Below are positions 17,539 to 25,387 of a stretch of DNA of 64,000 bases, piece by piece. Source of the DNA: Syntrophus aciditrophicus SB (lineage in GTDB: Bacteria > Desulfobacterota > Syntrophia > Syntrophales > Syntrophaceae); NCBI RefSeq assembly GCF_000013405.1, contig NC_007759.1, forward strand, positions 2,171,001 through 2,235,000. The letters run 5' to 3'. The notes under the pieces are model-generated. The model was not told the origin of the DNA. It ran no database searches and worked only from the letters and a program-made list of their open reading frames with translations. The position numbers and the translations under genes are program-made. How positions within the stretch are numbered: position 1 is the first letter of the stretch; every line of letters begins with the position of its first letter.

Positions 17539-18084
17539 TTATGGCTTCTTAATTTCCCTTGGATAATAACCTGACCACTCTGCAGGCTGGACACAGAACA
17601 GCTCTACGTTGTCGTAAGCTTCGGTGCCTGTAGAATCAATCAACCAAATCTCTCCAAATCCGGATAAATACATGTCCGGTATCGTGTTTGGAGTAATGTA
17701 GCTCTTTATGTAGGATAATGGTATGTCAGCTAACTCAATTAAGAGTATTGCCGCCAGCGGTAGTTTCCAATCCAGCTCGTTTCGTTTTTTCTCCTTCTCT
17801 ATTACTTTTAACTGAATCAGTTCTAAGGCATATTCATTATTCATGTAATCTTGCTTTTCAATGTACTTGTTAAAAAAAATATCGTTAGGATGACCACGCC
17901 TCACCTGAACGAGTTCTATACCGACCTCGCTACCATCTTTTCTTATGCAAATGAAGTCTGGTCTTTCTGAAACGGAATGCACTTCCAACAATTGACCGGT
18001 AATTTCTTCATAAGCCTCGAGGAAATAGTCTAGGATACCCTTTTCGACTGTTTTCTTTATTTGTTCTTTGTTGTAATAATTCAT
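17539..18084 (-). CDS. PD-(D/E)XK nuclease-like protein
   Basis: A 181-residue soluble protein. After an N-terminal helix comes ERPDFICIRKDGSEVGIELVQV, a P-D ... E-x-V-Q arrangement on two strands as in PD-(D/E)XK nucleases, where the last residue is usually Lys but may be Gln. A second half with hydrophobic strands (LPLAAILLIEL, EIWLID) completes an alpha/beta fold. No ribosome site is evident before the ATG. As cargo next to the replication module it may act in defence or DNA processing; this is inference. Confidence 0.5.
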   Translation of the reverse strand: MNYYNKEQIKKTVEKGILDYFLEAYEEITGQLLEVHSVSERPDFICIRKDGSEVGIELVQVRRGHPNDIFFNKYIEKQDYMNNEYALELIQLKVIEKEKKRNELDWKLPLAAILLIELADIPLSYIKSYITPNTIPDMYLSGFGEIWLIDSTGTEAYDNVELFCVQPAEWSGYYPREIKKP

Positions 18085-18112
18085 AAAATATAATGAAATT
18101 TAACTTTTCATA

Positions 18113-18607
18113 TCATTGATACTTGGAAAGTTCCTTCTTCGCTTGCTGTAATTCACTCTCATATTGAGCTATCAACTTATATGATTTTTGTATTAATTCA
18201 GGGCGGATTTTGTTTACTGCTTGATTTGCTTCTGTTTCAGCATCGGTTGAGCTCCTGACCATTTCAGATGCGATTCTTTTCGCCTCTTCCGGGTCTTTTC
18301 CCTCAATAATCAAGCCACGAACCACTTCATTATAATCAATTAGAAATCCCTCATCCCTATCATTCCTCCATTCCCTAATGAAAGATTCCGTTTTGTATAT
18401 CTTCTGTTCAAGCATTGCAACTCGTATGCACCAATATTTCTGAGGATTTGTAACACGCTGAAATGTATCTGATTGATCAACTGTCATTACAACCCATATA
18501 ATCATTATAGGACTAAATAAAATTATTATTACCTTAACTATCCCCTTCCACCATGTGGATTCTGATCGAGCATTTTTCTCATTGCAAATTTTGTTTGTTA
18601 AATTCAT
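18113..18607 (-). CDS. Single-pass membrane protein with coiled-coil tail
   Basis: A 164-residue protein: polar N-terminus, one strong transmembrane helix (about 23-43, VKVIIILFSPIMIIWVVM), then a long Glu/Lys/Gln-rich helical region to the C-terminus that would form a coiled coil. GGAG lies 7 bases before the ATG. Part of the island cargo on the minus strand. Function unknown. Confidence 0.6.
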   Translation of the reverse strand: MNLTNKICNEKNARSESTWWKGIVKVIIILFSPIMIIWVVMTVDQSDTFQRVTNPQKYWCIRVAMLEQKIYKTESFIREWRNDRDEGFLIDYNEVVRGLIIEGKDPEEAKRIASEMVRSSTDAETEANQAVNKIRPELIQKSYKLIAQYESELQQAKKELSKYQ

Positions 18608-18775
18608 CCTGTAACTCCAATATTTGGCTTAACAAGAGCAGTATCTGCTAATATTCACTTTTTCAGGAGGGGTGAAGATCACAGATAAAAATGAGGGAAT
18701 AGTAAGTCCAACAAATACTCACTCAAAATCTATGCCGATTTTTGAGGGGCTTGTCACTTTTAGGATTGTGTTTTC

Positions 18776-19000
18776 TCATACCGTAATTAGCGTTTTTATT
18801 TTATCTTTACAGGCTAATGCCGCCAAAAACACTGCCGTTGATTCTCTGTTGTCCATTGAAAGAATTATAAAAACTCCTTTTGAGTCAGAAATAACTAAGT
18901 CAACACTATCATCCGCTTTAGCGGTTGTTTCGATCGTAATGTGCCCTTTGGAATTTCTTTCGTATGTCCTTCTGTCTAAATCTGTAAATTTATAATTCAT
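18776..19000 (-). CDS. Small hypothetical island protein (74 aa)
   Basis: A 74-residue beta-rich protein (alternating polar and hydrophobic residues, DSVDLVISDSKGVFIILS). AAGGAGAAAA precedes the ATG and the start overlaps the 3' end of the upstream membrane protein gene by 11 bases, so the two are co-translated. An open frame of 107 codons on the plus strand over the same place lacks a ribosome site and is rejected. Confidence 0.6.
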   Translation of the reverse strand: MNYKFTDLDRRTYERNSKGHITIETTAKADDSVDLVISDSKGVFIILSMDNRESTAVFLAALACKDKIKTLITV

Positions 19001-19646
19001 TTTTCTCCTTTCTGTTTATATTCCATTTTTCACTTGCAAGGGCCACATTAGAATCTTCACCTTCTTTAAATTTCCAACCGTTATCTATCAATTGCTTTGC
19101 CGCCATTTCGTTGGCTTTAAAGCCCAAAAATATCGAAAATCCAATAATTACCAGAAATATAACAAAAGCAGCATTTCTCGCATGTGATGATTCAGAAGTA
19201 TTCAATAAGACATATAAAATGACGATACCGGTGATTACGCCTCCCCACGAATTTAGCTTTTTCAGAAAAAGAGGAACTCCAAAAAAGAAACCAAAGAGGC
19301 AACATGGCCAATCAAAACCAATCTTTATTCTTTTAACCTCGTTCGAGTTATTATTTATCAGATTAACATATTGATTGAGTTCGTTATTCTTGGCCTTATT
19401 ACGCATTATAATAGAGATGAAAAAGGATACTACGCATACGATTATTGCTTCGTTTATGGTTTTATAGATTTCTGTACCTAAAAACAATTGCGGTATTGAT
19501 GAAACGATCCAAGAAATAACTAAAGAAAGCAAGATGTCTTTCCCAGATAATTTTGTTTTGATGATTAATTGTGATAGCCCGAACCCAACCCAGAAAAAAA
19601 TTATCGTGAAGGGAATTAAATAAGCTGATCCAGCTAAATTATCCAT
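18990..19646 (-). CDS. DUF2628-like membrane protein
   Basis: A 218-residue membrane protein: three to four helices at the N-terminus, a cytoplasmic linker, then IGFDWPCCLFGFFFGVPLF, a GVITGIVILYV helix and an FLGFKANEMAAKQLIDNGWKF segment. The last blocks have the layout of DUF2628 (W ... f.g, then a-N-x2-Y/A ... Gw). GGAGG precedes the ATG. It is the promoter-proximal gene of a pair with the 74-residue protein. Confidence 0.65.
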   Translation of the reverse strand: MDNLAGSAYLIPFTIIFFWVGFGLSQLIIKTKLSGKDILLSLVISWIVSSIPQLFLGTEIYKTINEAIIVCVVSFFISIIMRNKAKNNELNQYVNLINNNSNEVKRIKIGFDWPCCLFGFFFGVPLFLKKLNSWGGVITGIVILYVLLNTSESSHARNAAFVIFLVIIGFSIFLGFKANEMAAKQLIDNGWKFKEGEDSNVALASEKWNINRKEKNEL

Positions 19647-20060
19647 GTGACCTCCAAATAATTTTATAATTTTGATGTGCTCAAAAAATTAACACTAATT
19701 GCTCCAAAAATCTACTATGTTGACTTTTTCTATCAAGATCACAGGAAGACCGCTGATTGAGCTGCCAAATGAAAGAAGGAATGGACTGAAACTCGCCTCC
19801 TCTGCTGTGATAAAATTGTGATAAACGTGAGGAGATGGGATTTCTTTTTCAGCTATTATTAACTACTTATGAAAAATCAGACCAGAAACCAAGGGGTTAA
19901 TTTAAATATATATTCATGCCTTGTTATTTATTTCATCTACAAAAAAACAACAATGGTGAATGAAATATTTTAAGGATTTGCGTTTGAAATGATTGGTAAA
20001 ACACCAAGCTGTGGGTGGTGTGGCCTTCGCAGTCTCCATCAACTAAGGTTGTATGTGCCG
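19647..20060. other. Island intergenic region with an end-like repeat
   Basis: No gene is supported. At 19806-19824 it carries TGTGATAAAATTGTGATAA, a variant of the sequence at both island ends, followed at about 19879-19909 by a 30-base block that matches about 25 of 30 bases with one at about 22000-22030 next to the decayed tRNA. This region may be the fossil right end of an earlier, shorter element. Confidence 0.6.
19806..19824. repeat. TGTGATAA direct repeat, internal copy
   Basis: TGTGATAAAATTGTGATAA differs by one base from the copies at 12114-12132 (inside the integrase gene) and 21899-21917. Confidence 0.75.
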
Positions 20061-20651
20061 TCACCAAGGGTAATAGATTCTTACATTTTCTGCTGGTTCA
20101 CACAGGAAATATGAGATGTCAAAAAAGTAGTCAGCCGCCATTTCCAGTTTCTTACTCAACCCAGGATCTCCCTCAAAGAACCAAAGAACTACTCTTCGGC
20201 CCTCGTCTTGAACCGCCTTAACAAGCGGAACATAATCCTCATCGCCAGCGACCAAAATAGCAATGTCGTAGTTGCCTCTGTGAGCATGAGTGAGCATTTC
20301 AGTAGCTATCGTAATATCCACTCGTTTGGTGGGGCGTCCCTTTTTCTTCTTAAACACCCTCGGAGCTTCGATACCAATATTTTTGAGTTGCGTCTCAACG
20401 TCCTCGATTTTGGGATCATCTCCTTGCACCGCTGTGTAGTAGTATTTCCGAATAACGTCACAGTGTACATGGTAAGGAATATTCGCAAAGTGAGACCAAA
20501 CATATACGTCTTGAAGGAAATCAACATGTTTTTCTGGCGGTGCGTCAGCCAACCCAGCTTTATATCTGATTGCCAGATTCTCACCGTCGACGAAAACCAT
20601 AGCCCTTGTGGGGCCTCTTAGACTATCAGGCAAGAAGTGACTGGAACTCAT
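20061..20651 (-). CDS. NYN-domain (LabA/DUF88-like) predicted ribonuclease
   Basis: A 196-residue protein with the NYN/PIN-like acidic core: MVFVDGENLAIRY (first Asp), KRVDITIATEMLTHA (second Asp), and ILVAGDEDYVPLVKAV (the G-D-x-D signature). These residues bind metal in NYN RNases. An insert KKKKGRPTKR is basic and may contact RNA. The start lacks a ribosome site. It is oriented like the GIY-YIG gene 134 bases upstream and could share its transcript; both are island cargo. RNA cleavage is inferred from the family. Confidence 0.8.
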   Translation of the reverse strand: MSSSHFLPDSLRGPTRAMVFVDGENLAIRYKAGLADAPPEKHVDFLQDVYVWSHFANIPYHVHCDVIRKYYYTAVQGDDPKIEDVETQLKNIGIEAPRVFKKKKGRPTKRVDITIATEMLTHAHRGNYDIAILVAGDEDYVPLVKAVQDEGRRVVLWFFEGDPGLSKKLEMAADYFFDISYFLCEPAENVRIYYPW

Positions 20652-20785
20652 GGTGGGAGCCTCGTTTCATTTTACGTACAATGCCGGTCATCACTGGAAA
20701 GCGAATTTATAGCCGATCCGGTGCATGGTGTGGTTATCTAGCCTAATGTCAAGAAAACTTCGTCCTATAACATATTAAAAGCATT

Positions 20786-21511
20786 TCAAGGTCTTTCAGA
20801 AGTTCGTAGTGACACTTTCATCCGCGATTTGTCAGCACGCTTTTTTAATGCCAATTCAACACCAGTTTGACCTTCTCCGTAATCTGCGAAGAATCGTTCT
20901 ACAAAAGCTACGACATGCGAGTGCCGTCCTGCCTTTGCTAAAGATTTAGAAAAATGGTCGGCTAATTGCGTCGGAGCGCAGCGCTGTTTTGGTATCAGCC
21001 TACGAGCACCAAGGTCGTAGTTGTTAAGGCTAATGGATTTCGCATAAAGAGAGTAGGCCTTTTCATAATTTTCGAACGCTTCTTCACTCTTGCCTTCCTT
21101 GTCGAGTTTTTTGGCAAGTTTAAACGACTCAGAATAGTCTCGTATCGCGTCGCTGTAGTCAATCATCATTCGTGAATCTACCGGTGAGTGCATATTCTGA
21201 AGATTTATGACTGTTGCTGCATGGTTGGCGAGTAAAACGTCCTCGATTCTCAAAGCGTCTTCTTCAGAAATGCCGTCTTTAACAATTTCCACGTTATACT
21301 GGTTATTTAAAAACTTCTCGACATAGTAATACCATTCCGGCTGCCTGTCCTTGGAATATGCTCGATTGCCAGTTCCTTTCCCTACATAAAAAACTGTGCC
21401 ATCTTGAGCTTTATGAACATATACATAGTAACGACCTGGTTTGCATGGTTCATCAAGAGAACTAGCTCCACCACTACCAAGGATATCATCGCCAATACAA
21501 ATTTTAATCAT
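20786..21511 (-). CDS. GIY-YIG nuclease-domain protein with TPR-like C-terminus
   Basis: A 241-residue protein. Residues 27-110 read RYYVYVHKAQDGTVFYVGKG with Y-V-Y and Y-V-G in place of GIY and YIG, R at about 53 and an E in ALRIEDVLL, as in LEM-3-like GIY-YIG domains. Residues 125-175 look like one TPR-type helix pair (EEAFENYEKAYSLYAKSI). GAGGAATCTC precedes the ATG. The combination suggests a nuclease recruited by a protein partner; its target is unknown. Confidence 0.75.
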   Translation of the reverse strand: MIKICIGDDILGSGGASSLDEPCKPGRYYVYVHKAQDGTVFYVGKGTGNRAYSKDRQPEWYYYVEKFLNNQYNVEIVKDGISEEDALRIEDVLLANHAATVINLQNMHSPVDSRMMIDYSDAIRDYSESFKLAKKLDKEGKSEEAFENYEKAYSLYAKSISLNNYDLGARRLIPKQRCAPTQLADHFSKSLAKAGRHSHVVAFVERFFADYGEGQTGVELALKKRADKSRMKVSLRTSERP

Positions 21512-22053
21512 GAGATTCCTCTTATTAATTTGATTCAGTGTACAGAGTTAATTTCGCTGTGAAATTTACATTAGTAGTCTTGATATGTCTATCGTTTGTT
21601 TCAGGAAGAAGTTCGTCGAACCGCACAGAAGAAAATAAGGCAGTTGATGATTGTAAATCAACCCGCAAGGGTGTGTCCCTTGGGGTGTCCTTTTCCTCGA
21701 AATCGGCTTCAATAGGCTACAAAACATTACACAGAGGGACACACCAAGTTTAATAATAACAGATATTTGTAATAAAACAGGTGGCTTAGATATTTCTCTA
21801 ATTCGCCTTTCACGCCTGTAACCTTGGTAAGATTTTCAAGAGGTTATTAAAAGGTGTACAACTATAAATGATCGTCGGATTAATACTCCGAGGACGGATG
21901 TGATAAATTTGTGATAAACAACAGGGCAAAGGAGGGAAATGGATAGAATAGGCAGGAACAAATGGAATCTAATAAATTTCTATTTTCAGGCAGTTACGGG
22001 AAATCAGACTTGAAATCAAGGGATTAATTTTAACATTTTTTTGCTTTTTAAGA
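21512..22053. other. Right-end non-coding region of the island
   Basis: About 540 bases without a supported gene. It holds an 11-base inverted repeat (GGTGTGTCCCT at 21670-21680, AGGGACACACC at 21735-21745), the 19-base end repeat at 21899-21917, and at about 22000-22030 the block shared with 19879-19909. A 71-codon frame with a hydrophobic N-terminus starts at a GTG at 21538 but has no ribosome site and is not annotated. Confidence 0.55.
21899..21917. repeat. TGTGATAA direct repeat, right-end copy
   Basis: TGTGATAAATTTGTGATAA is identical over 19 bases to 12114-12132 at the left end and in the same orientation. Such end repeats could be integrase arm sites or the remains of an older integrase 3' end. 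Confidence 0.8.
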
Positions 22054-22109
22054 ACTTAAAATCCCTCGGTCCTTGCGGCTGTGAGGGTTCGATTCCCTCC
22101 CCAGCACCA
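22054..22109 (+). repeat. attR: decayed tRNA-Leu 3' half
   Basis: A 56-base copy of 11999-12055 with five substitutions and one G lost from the acceptor stem. It lacks a 5' half and cannot make a tRNA. It marks the right boundary of the island. Confidence 0.85.
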
Positions 22110-22136
22110 TGCAATATCAATTAGTTACATAATTCA

Positions 22137-22165
22137 AAGAGATTAAAAGGTCTCTTTTATTTTTT
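22137..22165 (+). terminator. Terminator after the decayed tRNA copy
   Basis: AAGAGA and TCTCTT form a perfect 6-bp stem around an 8-base loop followed by TTATTTTTT. Sequence before it (ATCAATTA) resembles that after the intact tRNA, so this is probably the original tRNA-Leu terminator displaced by island insertion. Confidence 0.7.
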
Positions 22166-22287
22166 GTGTAGACTCGTTCTCTCCCCGCGTTTATTTTTAC
22201 CCATATCACCATCAGAATCGAACGGTTTTCCAAAAGTATTCAGTATCCAATTCAGGATCAGCCAGTCGATCTACATACCTTTTAGAG

Positions 22288-22608
22288 CTATCCGGACTTA
22301 GAAGGAACATTTTCCTTTAGTTCGATGATGATCACATGTGTTTCTGATGCGCCTATATTCTCACCAATATGTTCTTGAGCCTGTGACCATAGCACTTCAC
22401 CGGACTTGAACTCCCTCATCAAAACCTTGCCGTTCCCCAAGGTCAGTCTGCGTTTAAAAGGGCTAAGAGCATATAGAACGAAATCAGGATGATAATGCAT
22501 GGAAGTCTTGCTTCCGGGCAAATCACGATACTCAAGGACACGCACTCTTTCATTTTCCAATAGCACCGTATACTTGTCGCCATCGGTCTTAACTGGATCT
22601 TGCGGCAT
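22288..22608 (-). CDS. Cupin-fold protein
   Basis: A 106-residue single-domain protein with a cupin-like pattern: YRDLPGSKTSMHYHPDFVLYAL (H-x-H) and a second strand set ending in EVLWSQAQEHIGENIG. It lacks a signal peptide. AGGGGGAACTATC precedes the ATG. Small cupins of this type are often metal-binding enzymes or sensors; the role here is unknown. Confidence 0.75.
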   Translation of the reverse strand: MPQDPVKTDGDKYTVLLENERVRVLEYRDLPGSKTSMHYHPDFVLYALSPFKRRLTLGNGKVLMREFKSGEVLWSQAQEHIGENIGASETHVIIIELKENVPSKSG

Positions 22609-22761
22609 GATAGTTCCCCCTTTATTTATGATAGTTGCTCTTAATTAAGGGAAAGGCTGACACGGACTATTTAGAGATGAATCTCGACAAGCGGTTTAGA
22701 TAGAGTAATTTTACCTTTTGTTGAAAACAATGCAACACAGATTGATGCGGTCATTACTCAG

Positions 22762-23442
22762 TCATTGAGTTCTGCATTTCAACCGTTCCATATCCTGAAT
22801 GCCGATGTTACCTCTGGAGGTCGTTATTATCCCTCTATCCTTCAGGATTTTCAGCTCCTTGTTGATGCTTTCCCGAGTAACGCCCGGCATTGCGCCCAAT
22901 TCCCGCTGGGACATCCGGACTTGATATTCCGCGGATTCCCTGCCTGAAAGTTGTGATGGCTCAGCCAGTTCGAGAAGGCGTCTGGCTAGTCGGGAGGAAA
23001 CTGTGAGAAAAGCTGTTTCCGCAAGGATGTCGTCTGTTCTCCGCAGGCGCATCGAAAGAGCGCGAAGAATGGAATGAACTGCATTTTCATTCTCGAAGAG
23101 GAAGGGGAAGAAATCGTTCCGATCAAGAACATAGAGAGTGCTGTCTTCAAGAGCCGTGGCATCGGCTGAGCGGGTTTGCTCGTCCAGCAGAGCCATTTCT
23201 CCGAAAAAGTCTCCGCCTCTCAGATGGGCAAAGGTTACTTCATCGCCCGCCTTGTTTGAAACGCTTATTCTTATCAACCCATTGGCGATGATGAAAAAAG
23301 CCGATCCGGTATCTCCTTTGTGGAAGAGAATCTCTCCCTTGTCCAGTGACTGGCCCTTGAGCAAACTGGCTAGGTGTCTGAGTTCCGAATTATTGAAAGA
23401 TTCGAAAAGCGGTATTGCTTTGAGTAAGTCTATTACGGGCAT
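22762..23442 (-). CDS. Crp/Fnr-family transcriptional regulator
   Basis: A 226-residue regulator with an N-terminal cyclic-nucleotide-binding barrel (KGEILFHKGDTGSAFFII ... GGDFFGEMALLDEQTRSADA; the last is the phosphate-binding cassette pattern G-E-x-A-L ... R-x-A) and a C-terminal Crp-type winged helix (MSQRELGAMPGVTRESINKEL). The conserved FFGE...R.A pattern suggests it binds a cyclic nucleotide; no Fnr-type cysteines are seen. The ATG at 23442 is chosen because GGAG lies 9 bases upstream. It follows the DapF-like gene by 31 bases, probably the same transcript. Confidence 0.85.
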   Translation of the reverse strand: MPVIDLLKAIPLFESFNNSELRHLASLLKGQSLDKGEILFHKGDTGSAFFIIANGLIRISVSNKAGDEVTFAHLRGGDFFGEMALLDEQTRSADATALEDSTLYVLDRNDFFPFLFENENAVHSILRALSMRLRRTDDILAETAFLTVSSRLARRLLELAEPSQLSGRESAEYQVRMSQRELGAMPGVTRESINKELKILKDRGIITTSRGNIGIQDMERLKCRTQ

Positions 23443-23473
23443 GGTCATCTTCTCCATGTTTTTTTGAAGGTCA

Positions 23474-24361
23474 TTATTTCTCGAACATCTCCGGGTCCAT
23501 GGCTCCTTCACATATACGTGTCACCGGTCCTGTCATAGTGGCCACGAAGTCGTGAGAAAACCGGATGGTAAGACTCCCACCGGGCATGTGAACGGTGATT
23601 ACTTCATTACAAAATCCCAGTTTATAGGCAACGGCTGCGGCGGCGGTGCTACTGCTCCCAGAGGCCAGAGTATAACCTGCCCCTCGTTCCCATATCTCAA
23701 TGCGGATGTTGTTACGGTCAAGGATTTCCAAAAACTGAACGTTTGTCCGATAAGGGAAGCGGGGAGCTGTCTCGATCAGGGGTCCATAACACCGGGCAAG
23801 CTCAGGGGTGGATTTCTCACAGAGAATGACGCAGTGGGGGTTTCCTACAGTAGCGGCACAGTACTCGAAAGTTGCGCCTGAGATGTCCATATGCTCCCGC
23901 AATACTTCTCGCTCTTCTCCAGCCGCAGGTATCTTCGTGCTGAGAAAGCTCACTTTCCCCATTTCAACCGTTACAGTCCTACCTTCGTTTTGGACTTGGC
24001 AGACTACGTTCCCGCCAAGGGTCTCAACTGTGAAAGGGTCCTCATGAACCAAGCCCTGATCGTAGAGAAAGCGTGAAAAGATGCGAAGGCCGTTCCCGCT
24101 CTTCTCCGCTTCGCTACCGTCGGGGTTGAAGATTCTCAGGCGAAAATCGGATGATTCACTCTCAAGGGGACCAACAAGAATACCGTCGGAGCCGACTCCA
24201 CAATGACGGTTACAAATGAGTTGAACCAGCTCAGCATCAAGATCTCCGAGGTCATTAATAGGACGGATCACTAAGTAATCATTTCCGAGGGCATGATATT
24301 TATCGTATTTAATCTTCTTCTGTTTCGAACGATATTGCCGATTAATGATCATCTTCTCCAT
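23474..24361 (-). CDS. dapF: Diaminopimelate epimerase family protein lacking both catalytic cysteines
   Basis: A 295-residue protein with the two-lobed DapF fold: KYHALGNDYLVI near the N-terminus, NRHCGVGSDGIL, NPDGSEAEKSGNGLRIF, VGNPHCVI and ERGAGYTLASGSSS. In true DapF the catalytic bases are Cys in the 'CGNG' and 'ACG(S/T)G' motifs. Here both positions are Ser (S-G-N-G and A-S-G-S), and the Glu of G-x-G-E-T is Tyr. The fold is therefore clear but racemisation of diaminopimelate by the two-cysteine mechanism is unlikely. It may act on another substrate or lack activity. Next to a Crp regulator. Confidence 0.75.
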   Translation of the reverse strand: MEKMIINRQYRSKQKKIKYDKYHALGNDYLVIRPINDLGDLDAELVQLICNRHCGVGSDGILVGPLESESSDFRLRIFNPDGSEAEKSGNGLRIFSRFLYDQGLVHEDPFTVETLGGNVVCQVQNEGRTVTVEMGKVSFLSTKIPAAGEEREVLREHMDISGATFEYCAATVGNPHCVILCEKSTPELARCYGPLIETAPRFPYRTNVQFLEILDRNNIRIEIWERGAGYTLASGSSSTAAAAVAYKLGFCNEVITVHMPGGSLTIRFSHDFVATMTGPVTRICEGAMDPEMFEK

Positions 24362-24722
24362 GTCATATGCGTTACGTTAAAAAGACCCGGGAAACGGCAT
24401 TTCTACGGCAATTTCTGCAAAACTACAATTTAAGCCTTCAAATTTGGGCGAAAAGAAACAGGTCGACCAATGTATCATCCGAAGGAAAAAATGACCTTGT
24501 AGAAATTTAAAGGCTACTCAGCTCGTTCTGGGTAAATTAAGGAGCGGATCTTATATCTACGCCGCTGCCAACCAAACTTCTGTCAGTGTTTCCGTCTGTT
24601 TCAGCACGGTATAAGCATCTTCCACTTATAAATCCTTGTTCCTTGGATACTGTCAACAATCCGGAAGGTTCGGGCCACTGTCCACTCAAGTCCTGTTCAG
24701 GACAACTCATCATAACCGGCGA
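24362..24722. other. Intergenic region, nothing recognised
   Basis: About 360 bases between two minus-strand genes; no open frame of substance, repeat or RNA structure is seen. It should contain the promoter of the DapF-like/Crp unit. Confidence 0.5.
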
Positions 24723-25259
24723 TTAAGACTTCTTATCAACCGGAATCACGATATTGACCAGTTTCCAGGAAAAGCCTTCCCGTTTCAGCACAAATCTCAA
24801 TTCTTCTCCCTTGTCATTGGGCACCCAGACTGAAAATTTACTGAAAGAATCGTAAGAGTATCTTGCATTTTTGAAGAGATCCTCTTTTTTTGAAGATGTG
24901 GAATCGCTTTCACTTTCATGACCTGACTTCGATGTCTTCTTCTCCATCAGGCTGGCAAGACCACTGGGAGTAATAACCGTATCCACGACTCCATCAGCCA
25001 TCTTAGCGGCAAAACCAGTGGCAATGGCAGCAAAAGGGTTGTCCTGAAGTTCAGTAGAAGCTTTTTTCATCATTATTGCGCGGAACTGGTCTTTCACATT
25101 CTGTCGGAGTGCTGGAAAATCAATATTATCAGATAGTTTTTCTGAGTCCTGTTCAACAAGGGCTGTTCTTATTGAATATGCAGTCAAAAATGGACCAGCA
25201 GCAACATAGCCGGCAATAACAATTAAAAGAACAATAATGATCCAGGCAGCTTTCTTCAT
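24723..25259 (-). CDS. DUF2939 protein, membrane-anchored
   Basis: A 178-residue protein with an N-terminal anchor helix (WIIIVLLIVIAGYVAAGP) followed by YSIRTALVEQDSEKLSDNIDFPALRQNVKDQ, the recognisable DUF2939 start, a Ser/Lys-rich linker and a C-terminal beta region. TAGGAG precedes the ATG. Periplasmic location is likely. Function unknown. Confidence 0.8.
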   Translation of the reverse strand: MKKAAWIIIVLLIVIAGYVAAGPFLTAYSIRTALVEQDSEKLSDNIDFPALRQNVKDQFRAIMMKKASTELQDNPFAAIATGFAAKMADGVVDTVITPSGLASLMEKKTSKSGHESESDSTSSKKEDLFKNARYSYDSFSKFSVWVPNDKGEELRFVLKREGFSWKLVNIVIPVDKKS

Positions 25260-25387
25260 GCTTTTCTCCTATATGTGTTTCATCGCCTTTTTAACTTGCC
25301 TGATCTCTACCCTCAGTGAAAAGATCCCATTTTCGGGAATAGAAAGGCTTTCAGAGAAATAATACAGAAAGAACTTCATTAATCTGC

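Larger units (their letters stand above)
12056..22109. mobile_element. tRNA-Leu genomic island (about 10 kb integrative element)
   Basis: Bounded by the intact tRNA-Leu 3' half (left) and its decayed copy (right). Left-end genes, all on the minus strand, form a mobility/replication module: tyrosine integrase, excisionase-like protein, ATPase, Rep-type initiator, an unknown protein, and a palindrome with DnaA-box-like arms. The right part holds cargo: PD-(D/E)XK-like protein, three membrane or small proteins, an NYN-domain protein and a GIY-YIG/TPR protein. No relaxase, conjugation or capsid gene is present, so it would need a helper to move between cells. Island genes are more AT-rich than the flanks. 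Confidence 0.85.

Noticed and set aside
18672-18995. 107-codon plus-strand frame with hydrophobic stretches
   Set aside because: It is antisense to the 74-residue gene, which has a good ribosome site and coupling with the gene before it.
21538-21753. 71-codon frame with a signal-peptide-like start in the island right end
   Set aside because: GTG start without a ribosome site; overlaps an inverted repeat and shows no family likeness.
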